A stretch of 64,000 nucleotides of DNA from Rotaria sp. Silwood1 (taxonomy: Eukaryota > Rotifera > Eurotatoria > Philodinida > Philodinidae). Position numbers and translations under genes: made by a program. Location of the stretch: NCBI GenBank assembly GCA_905250075.1, contig CAJNOP010000143.1:186001-250000 (forward strand), in the 5' to 3' direction. Of the stretch, positions 13,650 through 28,661 are shown piece by piece. Within the stretch, counting starts at the first letter, position 1. Every line of letters starts with the position of its first letter. Under the pieces are notes generated by a model. It searched no databases. It had not been told where the DNA came from and was given only the letters and a program-made list of their open reading frames with translations.

Positions 13650-13749
13650 CCATCATAGATTTATCTAAAATAAAAACAACGTTTTATAAATATTAATTTT
13701 TTTTTATGGACGATCAATATATATATATATATAGTTATTTATTTATTTA
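13650..13749 (-). promoter_or_regulatory. Tight TMEM185-B/TMEM185-A junction with poly(A) signals and acceptor
   Basis: The 100 bp between the stop of copy B and the ATG of copy A holds three overlapping AATAAA signals (13738-13751 on the minus strand, just after the stop) and a TTATTTTAG acceptor (AG at 13665-13666) 15 nt before the ATG. This arrangement is typical of intercistronic regions resolved by coupled polyadenylation and spliced-leader trans-splicing. That is inference; RNA data are needed to confirm it. Confidence 0.5.
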
Positions 13750-15316
13750 TTAATCAGGTTCATGCAATTTTAAAATATTCGATGAAGGTAATATTACTGT
13801 TGTTAATAGTTCATTTTCAATATGATCATTTTTAGTTTGATCATATAATGAAGATGAAGCTTTACGAAAAAAAAATCGACGTGAATGTCTATGATGACGA
13901 CGAGATGATTCGAGGTTTTCATTCGATTGTACATTAGGTATTACTGGTGAATTTACTCTTATTGAATCAACATTATGCAATGATACTGTTGGAGAATTTG
14001 ATGTAGTAAAATTATATTCAATATTAGCGTAGGTTTCAAATATCGGACATAAATGTAAAAGCCACTCGCATGCATCTTGTCGTAGGCCAAACCACCCTTT
14101 AAAATAAAAAAAGAATTAGTTCAATAAAAAAAACAAAAACAACTTTTCTTACAATGATTAGCTGGTACTCGACTTCCAAATGACATATAAATGAGTATTA
14201 TTAATGCAAAATACAATGGTACACAAACAACAATAAATGAAAGATCAAAAAGGTGTTCTAAGTAGAAGACTAAAAGAATCTAAATAAAAAAAATATTTTT
14301 TTCTTAAAATTTTATATAATGAAAACGAAAAGATTTTACTTGGAAAATAAGTAAAAATAAAAGTACATATATATGTCCAACAGTTGGGCTTGCTAAAATA
14401 TGACAAAATCGCCGATTTACTCTTTGTTGTCCATTTGAAACATGGGTGATATCATTTCGATGATAATGTACAAATGTCCATATGAGACGGCCAACACAAA
14501 AAATAATTGATATACCCATTACAATCCATAGTGGAATAAACACTGCCTAAAAAAATAACAACACAATTAACCTTTTTATTATATAAAAAACAAACCGCAT
14601 AGTTCCATGTAATAATACTATTATCTAATTTAAGAGCAAAAAAAATAAATTGTAGAATATTAACAACAAATAATGCTTGAATCTTTAAATTAAAAAATAA
14701 AACAAAAATATTTAAAAGAATTCATCTTTCTCTTCTTTATTTTTGTACCTCCCAAGATCGACCATGACGTAATAACCAAACATATGTGAATACGGATATA
14801 ATTGAAAGAATGATTAATGGTAAAAAACAAATAATCCACGTTAAACGATATTCAGAACCTGGTGGTTGATCAAGATTATAACATACTAAGATTTCAAAAA
14901 ATAGTAAAAGAATTGTTTCAATTAAATTAAAGAATAATGCTCGACATTGAATTGGTGAATTGCGTTCGCGACTAAAATTATCAAAAAAAATTAAAATACA
15001 AAACTTCTTTTGTTTCTTTTGTCCATTAATTTACTTTCTCGATCGAATACAACAATAAGTACAAATACCAATAATAGCTCCTACGATTGCCAGACTTTTC
15101 CAAATAAATAATGGTAAAAAAACCAACCAATATGGCCAAGAAATAAATAATTGTTCACGAAAAGCATAAAGAATGCTAAAGATTAGTAAACAAAATGAAA
15201 CAAGAAATTGGCTAAAAGCAAAACAAAAAAAAAAACAATTATTTCAGAAAAAAGCAAAACAAATAATAATATGTTTACCATGCATTGAATTCTTGCCAAA
15301 CTGAAACTCTGTTCAT
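13750..15316 (-). CDS. TMEM185: TMEM185-family multi-pass membrane protein, copy B (upstream paralogue)
   Basis: Exons in coding order: 15279-15316, 15035-15211, 14749-14971, 14596-14682, 14340-14546, 14153-14279, 13750-14096; 401 residues. The N-terminus MNRVSVWQEFNACQFL, the blocks FLPLFIWKSLAIVGA, IQALFVVNILQFIFFALKLD and AVFIPLWIV, and the C-terminal WWFGLRQDACEWLL follow the TMEM185A/B family along its whole length. Vertebrate members are about 350 residues; the excess is a Ser/Asn/Arg-rich tail before the shared EPD end. Intron positions and phases are the same as in copy A, but all introns here are short. A TTTTTTTTAG acceptor (AG at 15383-15384) lies 66 nt upstream. An out-of-frame 13-codon upstream ORF (15341-15382) begins directly at it. 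Confidence 0.9.
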
Positions 15317-16632
15317 CGAATCATTTGATATTAGAGAAGATCATTTATCAAAGACAACATTAGTATTAGAAAAATAATTCATCTAAAAAAAACAACAACA
15401 AGCAAAACATCTGCATAAGAATAAAAGATAATCAATAATATTAAACAGTTCTTTTTATTTTCCTCTTTTGTGTGTCTTGTTGTACTAACTAAACTTAATC
15501 AGTCATATGTTTCTTTTTACCAATGTAGGAATGGCAAGATATTTTTCTGAGTAGATGGCGCTATAAATGTGATTAAATAAATATATTAGTAAGATATTGA
15601 TAAATAATTCCAATCTCAAGAAGTTTTCAGTATTCATTGAAGTTTTTGAATAGATAATAAAAAACAAATGAAATCATTAGAGATAAAGTTGAAGTGAGAA
15701 TATATATAAGAACTACAAACTTGATGAGATTGTAGTTGAGAATTTCCCAGAGTCACCAGGATTAGAAACGATGTAACAGGAAGCCCATTGGAAGATTTTT
15801 GCTAAAGTTGAATCGATGAGCAAACGAAGCCAAAATCTTTCAATATGCATGGGCTATCCTCTCGGAACATCTTAGTTTTATTCTATGATCTTCTTTTATT
15901 ACACTTCTCTATTTTCTGTAGTTTGTCAGAATAGTGAATTATTAATTAAGTCTTCATTGTTCAGCTGTTTACAGAATTATGCTTCTTCGGTCTATTGAAA
16001 TTTAACATTCATGAATGATTATTTTAATATACAGTAGTAAATTTAATATGAAAAATGAGTCTTCAAAGAAAACGATAACTAGAACTATGATTTACAAACA
16101 CTTCAAAATTCTAAGGTAATTAGCAGAACTATAGACCTAGATATTTCATAATTTTATGTTAATTGATTTGGCAATAATTATTCATGTTCTATTGATTCTA
16201 ACTCGAGCTTTTCTAACACTTTTGACACATGATCTGAACCCTTTATTAGTAATCTAATCAGGTATATTGAATACTAAAATAGCTTCCAGTGAATATGAAA
16301 CTTTTAATTTGATTTTGGCAAGTTATTCAGCAGTGTATTGTCATAAAACTACTCTATTTTTTTATCTATTATGCATTCAATCAAAATAGATTATTTAGGT
16401 TATGTTTTAGTAATATTCATAATAAAAATTGATTTGAGAGGTTTTTTTATCAAGGACTATAGTACATAATGATATTATCTGATAAATTGGAAACTAATGT
16501 AAGTTTTCTAAGGTTTCTTTTCCATGAAAACCATATTTATTTTCGATTTGACAAATTCATTATTGTTTTTTTTTTTTGGTTTTATTTATTTATTGTTTTA
16601 ATAACAATGAAAAGTACATTGAAACAAACATT
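15317..16632. other. Intergenic region
   Basis: About 1.3 kb between TMEM177 (3' end) and the TMEM185 pair. AT-rich, with no supported gene or clear repeat. The first 66 bp next to the TMEM185-B start are probably its leader. The frame at 16469-16666 is low-complexity and overlaps the TMEM177 3' end. Confidence 0.5.
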
Positions 16633-18060
16633 CTATCTTAATGGGAAAGGTTTTTCTACAATTTGACTTTCTACTACTGGTTTAAATATTGTTTTTCGTG
16701 CTTCAGCTTCTGGTACATTCATTAATGTATCCAATTTAGCTCTTAATCTTTTAAGTCTATATGTAATCAATGGACTCCAATGATATAATGAAAATGATAA
16801 TTCACCACTATTTGGTATTCTAACACGTGTTTTTCTTCGTTCACCATCTTGATCAAAAAGATCTTTTCCATTTGGTAATAATTCACGTAAAACACGATTT
16901 CTTTCAAGTTGTTTTTGTAAATATTCAATACCACCTTCAAGTAAATCTAATCCATATGATGTTGTTACTGAATCACGTATACGACTAACTTGCATATTAA
17001 TAAGACGACCAACAAATGGTGATAAATAAAAACATAAAAGACCATTTAAAAGAAGAAAATGAAAAAAAAGAAAACGTTTAAAACGTGTTTGAAATTGAAG
17101 ACGAAGACGTGTATAAAGTGTAAATGGAAGAAAAAATGAACCACCAACACAACACCATGCTAACATATGCCATGGACCTAATGCTATTTCAAATTGATCA
17201 GCAATTATATATTTTTTTGCTTCATCCGAAAGAAAAAATGTTTCAATTAGTTTTTGTACTAATAATGTTTCACCTAAATTACAAACATGAATCAAAAATT
17301 TCTTTTATGATAAGAAAAAATTACGTGTTATTGGTTCAGTTGGTATTGACGAAGGTAGTGATGGTGGTGATGATGGCGGTGGTGCTGGCGTGGGTGTACT
17401 GCTAAACCATCGACTGAACCAAGATTTTGATTCATTCGATGTTTGAATAATTTCTTCTGGTTCTTTTTTTGATTGTTCATTTTTATTAAATTGAAATTTT
17501 AATTTACTCTGATCAATACGTGATAAATCAAGATTAGAAAAATCTATTTCTTGACCAGCTATATTCATTTTAATTTTTTTTAAATCATCAATTGATGATA
17601 TATTAGCCCATTGTGGAACCATTAAATAGACAATACCATTAAATAATGGTGTAAAATGACCATTTATATCAAAATCTGTTCCTGTATGTACAGATAAACG
17701 AATATCAAATGTAGGCGTACGACGTAATTGTTCAGGTAATCGCATTCGATATGCAATCTAATCAAAGATATAGAAATAATTATAAAACAAAAAAAGAAAA
17801 TATTAATTTACTTCAGTTGCAAATCGATTATATGATGAATCAACTTTAACAAATTCTCCATTTTCATTTGTTGATCTTATAAATCTATATTTTAAGGTTT
17901 CTTCTGGTCGAGCCATTGTGTAGATATATGGACCGAGAATAACACCTTCGTTTAATAAGAAATAAGTATAAAAAAAGTTTTAAGAAATTTTTTGTATACC
18001 TGAACATGCTAAGGCACGTAATAACTTGGCAAGTTGAGTCGATTGTGTTTGAGTAGCCAT
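16633..18060 (-). CDS. TMEM177: TMEM177-like mitochondrial inner-membrane protein
   Basis: Exons in coding order: 18000-18060, 17812-17945, 17325-17757, 16633-17273; 422 residues. The last intron is only 51 bp (17274-17324); removing it joins CCAATAACAC to GTGAAAC and restores the frame. The C-terminal half aligns well with TMEM177: LSDEAKKYIIADQ, two hydrophobic segments (about residues 237-290), then GGIEYLQKQLERNRVLRELL and GKDLF. TMEM177 helps stabilise newly made COX2 and its chaperone COX20 in the mitochondrial inner membrane in mammals; the same role is inferred here. It is longer than the human protein (311 residues) because of a Pro/Ser/Lys-rich linker (about residues 150-210) and a C-terminal extension. 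The ATG directly follows a TTGTAG acceptor, 67 bp behind the CDK10 stop. Confidence 0.8.
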
Positions 18061-18127
18061 CTACAATGATGGAATTTTTTTACAATAAGCAGAGAGAAAA
18101 ACATATTCTAAAAAATATTTTTTTTTA
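18061..18127 (-). promoter_or_regulatory. Tight CDK10/TMEM177 junction with poly(A) signal and acceptor
   Basis: 67 bp separate the CDK10 stop from the TMEM177 ATG. AATAAA (18124-18129, minus strand) overlaps the stop codon, a pyrimidine-rich TTTTTCTCTCTG tract follows, and ATTGTAG (AG at 18061-18062) abuts the ATG. This looks like an intercistronic trans-splice site. Confidence 0.5.
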
Positions 18128-21100
18128 TTAAGATTTTCGAATGCGTTTCACATTGGTACAACCGACACGAAGCGGTGGTAGATTTTGTCTTTTACGATTA
18201 TCATTTACAAGAGAATTAGGTTCATTTGATGAAGAAGATAATCGTGCTGGTAATGCTGGTCGATGCTGATTCGACGAAGATGATTTCTGATTTCGATGTT
18301 GAGGAAATGAAGGCATTAGATCATTTTCACAAGGTAATGGTGCTTCTTTAAAATATGAACTTCTTAAACAATCTTCAGCAGTGGCTCTAAAAAACAAATA
18401 GAAATTCATATCAAAAGTTCTAGCTAGTTAGTTTTTTGCAGATCTGGCAGTTTAGATGAATGCACAGTAAACTTGAAAATAATTATGAATTGAATAGTAG
18501 TGATAAATAGATAATGAAGAAATAGAAAAAGATAGTAATATTGAAAAAAAGACAATCTGCCTTTTGTTTAAGAATATTTTGATGGAATCTAACAGATGAA
18601 AATGCCACTCATCATTTTACGATCATGAGAAGAAAGACTTTCATTAACTGTTAAAATTGTAGTAGAAAAAGACAGTTGAATCTCAGCTAATTTGATTGAG
18701 TTCAATTTCAATAAACATTCTCACATATTTGTTTGATTGGTCATATTTAAATACCCTTGAAAATTGTCTTAACTGTATCTGTTTGTCAGCAATCTGTTCA
18801 ATATATGAGATAAAACTATGATATCAGAAAAAAAAGTCGTTAGTATTATCCCTAAGGTATTCATGTGCAACACGATGGAGCTGCTCTTGCTAATCATAAG
18901 AATATTGTTTTCTTCTATCTACTATGGAACATATTTCTTCATCATTCATTTACTTGCCCTTCTAGGAATACTATAAGGAAGCAGTTCTATTTTATAATGA
19001 GATGCTTTTGAGATACGATCTTTAATCACACAGCAACAATGTCTACCACAGTCTGCAAAGAAAATGGATGCAAATTTCTACCCTATAGACTTCAACATTC
19101 CGTGTGCATCGTGTTTTACAAAAATACATAGGTCAGGTCGTTTCACTTTTTCAGGGAGGCAGACTTATGAGGAAACTTCTTCAGATGTCCCCTATCTATT
19201 TCAATGATTTTTTTTACCTTTAGATACTACACAGTGATCTAATCAAAATACCAAATAGATTTGGGTTCCTTTTGATATTTGACTAAGCTATCGAATTTTG
19301 ATCTGAAGCTGTGTGCATATAGACAACTCAACCAAACTAACTTCCTTAAAAAAAGTCACAAGTTTGGAACTAATTCTCTTCGAGATATAAAGCTGTCAAA
19401 AACTGCATGTTATATTTACTATCTGTCGAAAAGAGTATATATATCTTGAAAGTCTCATATGTCGAAGAGACTGTTCAAAACCTCTAAATTCTTTCATGAT
19501 AGCTAGTATAGATGAGTTCTCCGAAAACTTGAGACTTCCCGAAAAGAATTCGATATCTTAGCTAAATCTTTATACGAATCCAACTCTTTCTAGGGCTTGT
19601 ATCAGAACACTATATAGTATCTAGAGGCAAATAAATCATTGGAATCGAAAGAAGATAGCAGAAGAGATTCCGTCGTTAATAGCTTGCTTTAGAGCTCTGA
19701 TGCATATACATATATCTTAAAAACCATTAATTTCAAAAAGTTTCTCACCTTTTACTCGGATCATACATAAACATAAAATTAATGAGACGTAAACCAGCAT
19801 TAGATAACCATGGAAATGTTTGTTTAACATTATTATATGGTTGTTGACGTAAAGAAAAATTTTTTAATGAAGGTAAATCATTTAAACCGGGCCAAATTTT
19901 TTCTGTTGGTGTACCAAACATATCAATAATTAAATCAATTTGTTGAATTTCTGAACGACCTGGTAATAATGGTCGATGACATAATAATTCACCAAGAACA
20001 CAACCTGCTGACCAAATATCAATAGCTGTAGTTTGATATTTAGAACCTAACATAAACAGATATTAATAGTTATTGTTAATAAAAATATATATCATCATAC
20101 CAAAAAGAAGTTCAGGTGCTCGATACCAAAGTGTAACAACCATCGGTGTCATTGTACCATTTGGTAATGTAAATTGTCTTGCTAAACCAAAATCAGCAAT
20201 TTTTAAACAACCACAATCAGTTAATAATAAATTTGACACTTTAATATCACGATGTACAATAAAACGTTTATGTATATAATTTAAACCCCGAAATAATTGT
20301 AATGCAATACATTTAACTTGTGCTTCAGTAAATGGTTGTGACATATGATCAAGTAAAGATGCAAGATCTTGTTCACAATACGTCATAACAAGAAATATTG
20401 AACGTAATGATTTGCCAACAGCTATTTCACGTAATTCAACAATATTTTCATGACGTAAATTAAGTAAAAGATTTATTTCACGCATTGAACTTATTGGTAA
20501 ACCCCATTGTTCATTTTCCATTCGAACTTTTTTTAATGCAACAATTTCTTGACTAACCTTATCTCGGCCACGATAAACTACACCATATGTACCTTTACCA
20601 ATACAATTTAATTTTTCAAATTCAGAAACCGGTCTAAACAGAATTGAGAAATTCACTTTTTCGAAAAAAACAATGCATACTAAGCGGTTCAAATCAAGTA
20701 ACAGTTATGGCTTGGGATAAAATTATACGCAAAAATAATTTATATCCATCAAAATAATTCCGAGGCAGAAACAGCAGACTTTAAACACAGAGACTTCAAA
20801 TTTTCAAGTAACTTTTGGATTTTATGACTGAGATCTCTGTTGGTTGCCTCTCGACTACCATTCCTCCTCTCTGAATAAATAGCCGTCGTATATCATAAGG
20901 CATAATAGAAGGCTCATTCGCCATTTTTTAACGAATTTTGTAGTGCTTATGGTAGAACATTGTTAAAAGGTAAAAGTAAAATTTTCAAGTTATCGATTGC
21001 TCTCGAAATCGACATTGACAGAACTCCTTTTGCTAGCAAAGTGTTTATAACTAATAAAGTATTTCGAAAAACAAGAGATTTATTCAACAATCGAAGTTAG

Positions 21101-22300
21101 TAAAATTCAAGGGAGAAAAAGCGAGACTTTGATACATCGAAGTACGAGTGAAATATCAATAAAGTACAATACCTCACTCGTGCTTCTGAATACCGAAGTG
21201 TCGCTTATTCACTCTGGGTAAAACTCCATATTTTAGCCGTCATTCAAACCACGCTACGAACAGCCATGGAATGATTCTGGGCAAGTCACTAGCGTCTATT
21301 TGTCTTGGGTCATCTGTTCGATAGCTTACTGACTTCGTAGTGACATATTCCTCCGCTTGTGGTCAGTCAATGTGTATGAGGAGCTCAAGCGATTGAGCGT
21401 AAGAACTCTGCTTCAGGGCGATTTTCTGCCCACAACTGCAGTTATGATTAGTTATAGGGAATGTTATCGGGCAGCACCATACATCACAAGGTAGTTGAAA
21501 GAAAGAGATATTCTTCCTTCCTTCTTTTCTTTTCATATTTTATGTCCAATTAGAACTTAATGAGCCGTTTACAAAAGCACATTATATAAAACAGAATATT
21601 AGACATCATGAGAAGAACTTGATTATATGTCACAGAAAGAATTCAAGCTTTTAATAAGATTACATTCTATGGAACCTGCAGTTTTGTAACTCGAAAATTT
21701 TGATGCCACTGGAAAACCTGTACCACTTTGGTTATACTCATACATAAACCCACACCCAAATCAATCAAATGTACTTCTTATCGCTAATATTGCAGAGTAT
21801 TTTTCCAACCAAACATTTTATTAAACTTCTGAGTTTTCGATAAGTTTTTGAAAGAAATATTTTTACACGGTTTTCTAGTAATGACATTGCTCTTGCTAGC
21901 AAGAAAACTATCCAATATCCATGATGAGTGACTATCACACTGTTCTGAAAACAAAATCAATGTGCAACTTTTGCACAATCCATTATTCTATGTATGTAAT
22001 TCAGAGATACCTGTGGCAGAGCTGTCATTACCGCAAAATACAACTTTTTATATAAGTCACTGCGTTGCGATGACTATATTAGGTTAACTTCAATTCATAT
22101 TGTTTGAACATCTTGTCTTAACTCTAATAAATCATAAATAAATTTCAAACATGACTAATGTCTTACCTACAAGCACCAAAAAGACAAGAATCAGGAATTG
22201 TTATAGGCTGATCTGTAAGCATTGAATAAATTGTTGTTTTGGTCTCTTCATTATTATTAGTAGTATTATTATTACTATTATTTGCTTCCGATGAAGACAT
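18128..22300 (-). CDS. CDK10: Cyclin-dependent kinase 10
   Basis: Exons in coding order: 22167-22300, 20101-20633, 19749-20046, 18128-18386; 407 residues. All kinase landmarks are present: Gly loop GKGTYG (about 57-62), VALKK with catalytic Lys about 79, cyclin-binding helix PISSMRE (91-97; CDK10 has PISSLRE, not PSTAIRE), HRD (172-174), DFG (192-194), TLWYRAPE, and the C-terminal [17 protein letters not shown] and SSYFKE blocks. The match to CDK10 is near continuous. Human CDK10 is about 360 residues; the extra length is an N-terminal Ser/Asn stretch and a Ser-rich, basic C-terminal tail. CDK10 pairs with cyclin M and phosphorylates ETS2 in mammals. Introns 1 (1533 bp) and 3 (1362 bp) are long and repeat-bearing; intron 2 is 54 bp. 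The ATG abuts an ACATAG acceptor. Confidence 0.95.
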
Positions 22301-23398
22301 CTATGTATATATGTATATTTCTAAAGTAAAAATAAGTTACATCTATTGTTATTATTCATTATCTGTCTATATCAATTGAATCAATCAAAAATGAAAAATA
22401 GATATATTTTTCCGTTGGTCAGTCTTATAACTGAAGCCAACATTCGCAATGGGTCGGTTTTATTCCGAAAATGCATCCATCACACATATAGGTATATCTG
22501 TCTAATTCTACATGGATACGTTTTTTTTTCTCGGGCTGATTCGAACAGAATAGAAAAAGTTACACATATAGATAAAGTTAGCACAAGAAGAAAAAAAAGA
22601 ACAACAAAATCTTTTTTTTTGTGTTTTTGTTTTTCAGAATAGAATAGTTCGCAATCATATGAGAAAGAGCCAAACAAGCAACAATGAACGAAAAGAGAAG
22701 AAAAAAAAAATGAACACACGCACGCACACAAAAAAATAGAAAAAGAGAGGCATATGAATGCCAATATATGTACATAAGAGTGAGAGACAAGAACAAGTCG
22801 AACTGTCAAGAAATCTAGAACCAATATATGTATATATTGCACACAGGGTCGAGTAGAAAAAAATCAAACATATGAAATAAGGCTCTAGGAGTAATGGAAT
22901 AGGATGTTTCCATCTTCGTAGGTTCACTGAAAAAGCACTAAAATAAAGGAAGAAAGAGTTGAAGAACAAAAGAAGGCGCGCGCACGCAAAAAAGAAATTA
23001 CTGATATTTTTTATACGTGTTTACAAAAAAAGGTCTTTTTTAATCTTTTTTTGGTTTAAATTTTTTTAAAAAATTTTTTCGATTTTTTTTTTTTTTTGTT
23101 TTTTTTTTCTAGTTAGCTGTATGAATAGATCAAGAGTGTTTTTTTTTTTTTGGCATAAAGAAAAAAAAGACAAAAGAAGAAAAAGAAACTGAATAAGAAG
23201 AAAGAAAGACATGAGTGGTACGCGTTGCTGAGCCGAGAACAAAAGAAGATGAATAAGCAATAGATATGTATGAGAAGATGAGAAAAAAAAATAAATAGAA
23301 ATTAAAGGGAACCGATAACATCAACAAGATATATTTGACTGGGTTATATCATCACCATCATTTATATTGTTACAGTTCTTTTATTGACACCGTTTTTC
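22301..23398. other. Low-complexity intergenic region
   Basis: Between the TENT4 3' end and the CDK10 start. Mostly purine/pyrimidine-skewed low-complexity DNA: GA-rich plus-strand tracts, T-runs near 23079-23110, and a GCGCGCGCACGC patch near 22975. The long minus-strand frames here (for example 22480-22969) are Phe/Leu/Cys-rich translations of these tracts, not genes. The CDK10 promoter or leader acceptor probably lies at the right of the CDK10 start. Confidence 0.5.
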
Positions 23399-27355
<3,957 letters not shown>

Positions 27356-28661
27356 CGTTTTCTTTCTTGAATACTTTTTTTATCGATCGATGACTTGTCA
27401 CTAAAATAGCCAGTTAATATATTTAAGAAAAAAATTTCGAATGTTTCTCTCGATGTATACCAATTCGTTAAATAACTTGTTTACGAATGGAAATGCTAGA
27501 GATAGAAAGAAAGAAAGAAAAACATAGTTAAATCGAGGGTTCAAACAATATAACGAAAGGGAGTGAACGATATACTCGAACATTATTATTTCTTCGTACA
27601 TTATATGTGTCTTCGAAAATGACATACGAATAAGAGAGAAAAAGCAAAAGAAGAAAAAGAAAGCAAGATATCCTATGAAAGGATTATTTGTAGACACAAT
27701 AACAAGTTGACTGATAGTAGACTGCAAACAACCGCAAACATACATAAAGAAAAGATTTTTCTAGAGAAGAGTAACAACACGTGTGTTTAGATATAAATGC
27801 ATAGTGGTTAAGTTAAATTGATGATTGGTTCAAATTCGTCCAATCAATAACAAGGTATTATTAACAATAAATAGAATAAACAAGCAAAATAGGTATTTTT
27901 CGAGTATATTTTTGCTTGTAAAGAATAACGATCGTTATTACTTATGATAGTATGATGTTTAAACAAAGAGAATTCAATTACAAAAAAAGTTATTTTTAGT
28001 TTCACTCAAAAATAGTACTAGAACAAATATACACATACAGTTTAAAGCAGTGTCAATCGAAATTTCTAGAACAATATATCACTTGACTGAACGTAAAGAA
28101 CAAATTATGTCGTAACTAATAAACAGATATAACATAGAAAATGATCGTTCTCTTTGAAAGTTATCATCATTTTCATACAAAATGTAATCATCTTCATTTA
28201 TTTGATATCAATCACAATATATTCACAGTTGATGATCTAAAAACCTTTATACATTTGTATAGTTAATTCTCTTGGTGATTTCTAAAAGTCCTTAAAATTT
28301 CGTTAGTCAAAAGTTTTTGTTACAACTTTTAAAAAACCAATCTACTGTTAGTAGATATTAAATCTTCAATAGATAAATATAAGTTAGTTAAAGCAAAAGC
28401 TTATCATATTACTTGTGTTGAGCATCGTTGTATAACCACGTGAATAAGGAAAGAAGAAGATTTATCGATATTTTTTTTCTTAACTTGCCATACAATAGTG
28501 ACGAGAAATTTTCAAGACAAAAACAATAATACACATCTATTCTAACTTATTATGAATTTTTAATAAATAAACAAGAAAATGTTGCACTTTTCTGTAGTGA
28601 ATAAAAATTCTTTTGATAAAATTTTATTTTTCACTAAACATACATAAAACGACAAAATAGA
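27356..28661. other. Intergenic region upstream of TENT4
   Basis: No gene supported. A CTATTTTAG acceptor-like sequence (AG at 27401-27402) gives a possible 45-nt TENT4 leader. The overlapping minus frames at 27204-27401 and 27401-27745 are non-conserved: the first is the wrong frame of TENT4 exon 1, the second is low-complexity. Confidence 0.5.

Noticed and set aside
17281..17305. Separate gene starting at TTG near 17295 for the TMEM177 C-terminal half
   Set aside because: A 51-bp GT...AG intron (17274-17324) joins the two halves in frame, and the joined product aligns to TMEM177 across the junction.
22480..23327. Several long minus-strand frames rich in Phe, Leu, Cys and Ser
   Set aside because: They are translations of GA/CT-rich low-complexity tracts in overlapping frames, with no domain and no splice support.
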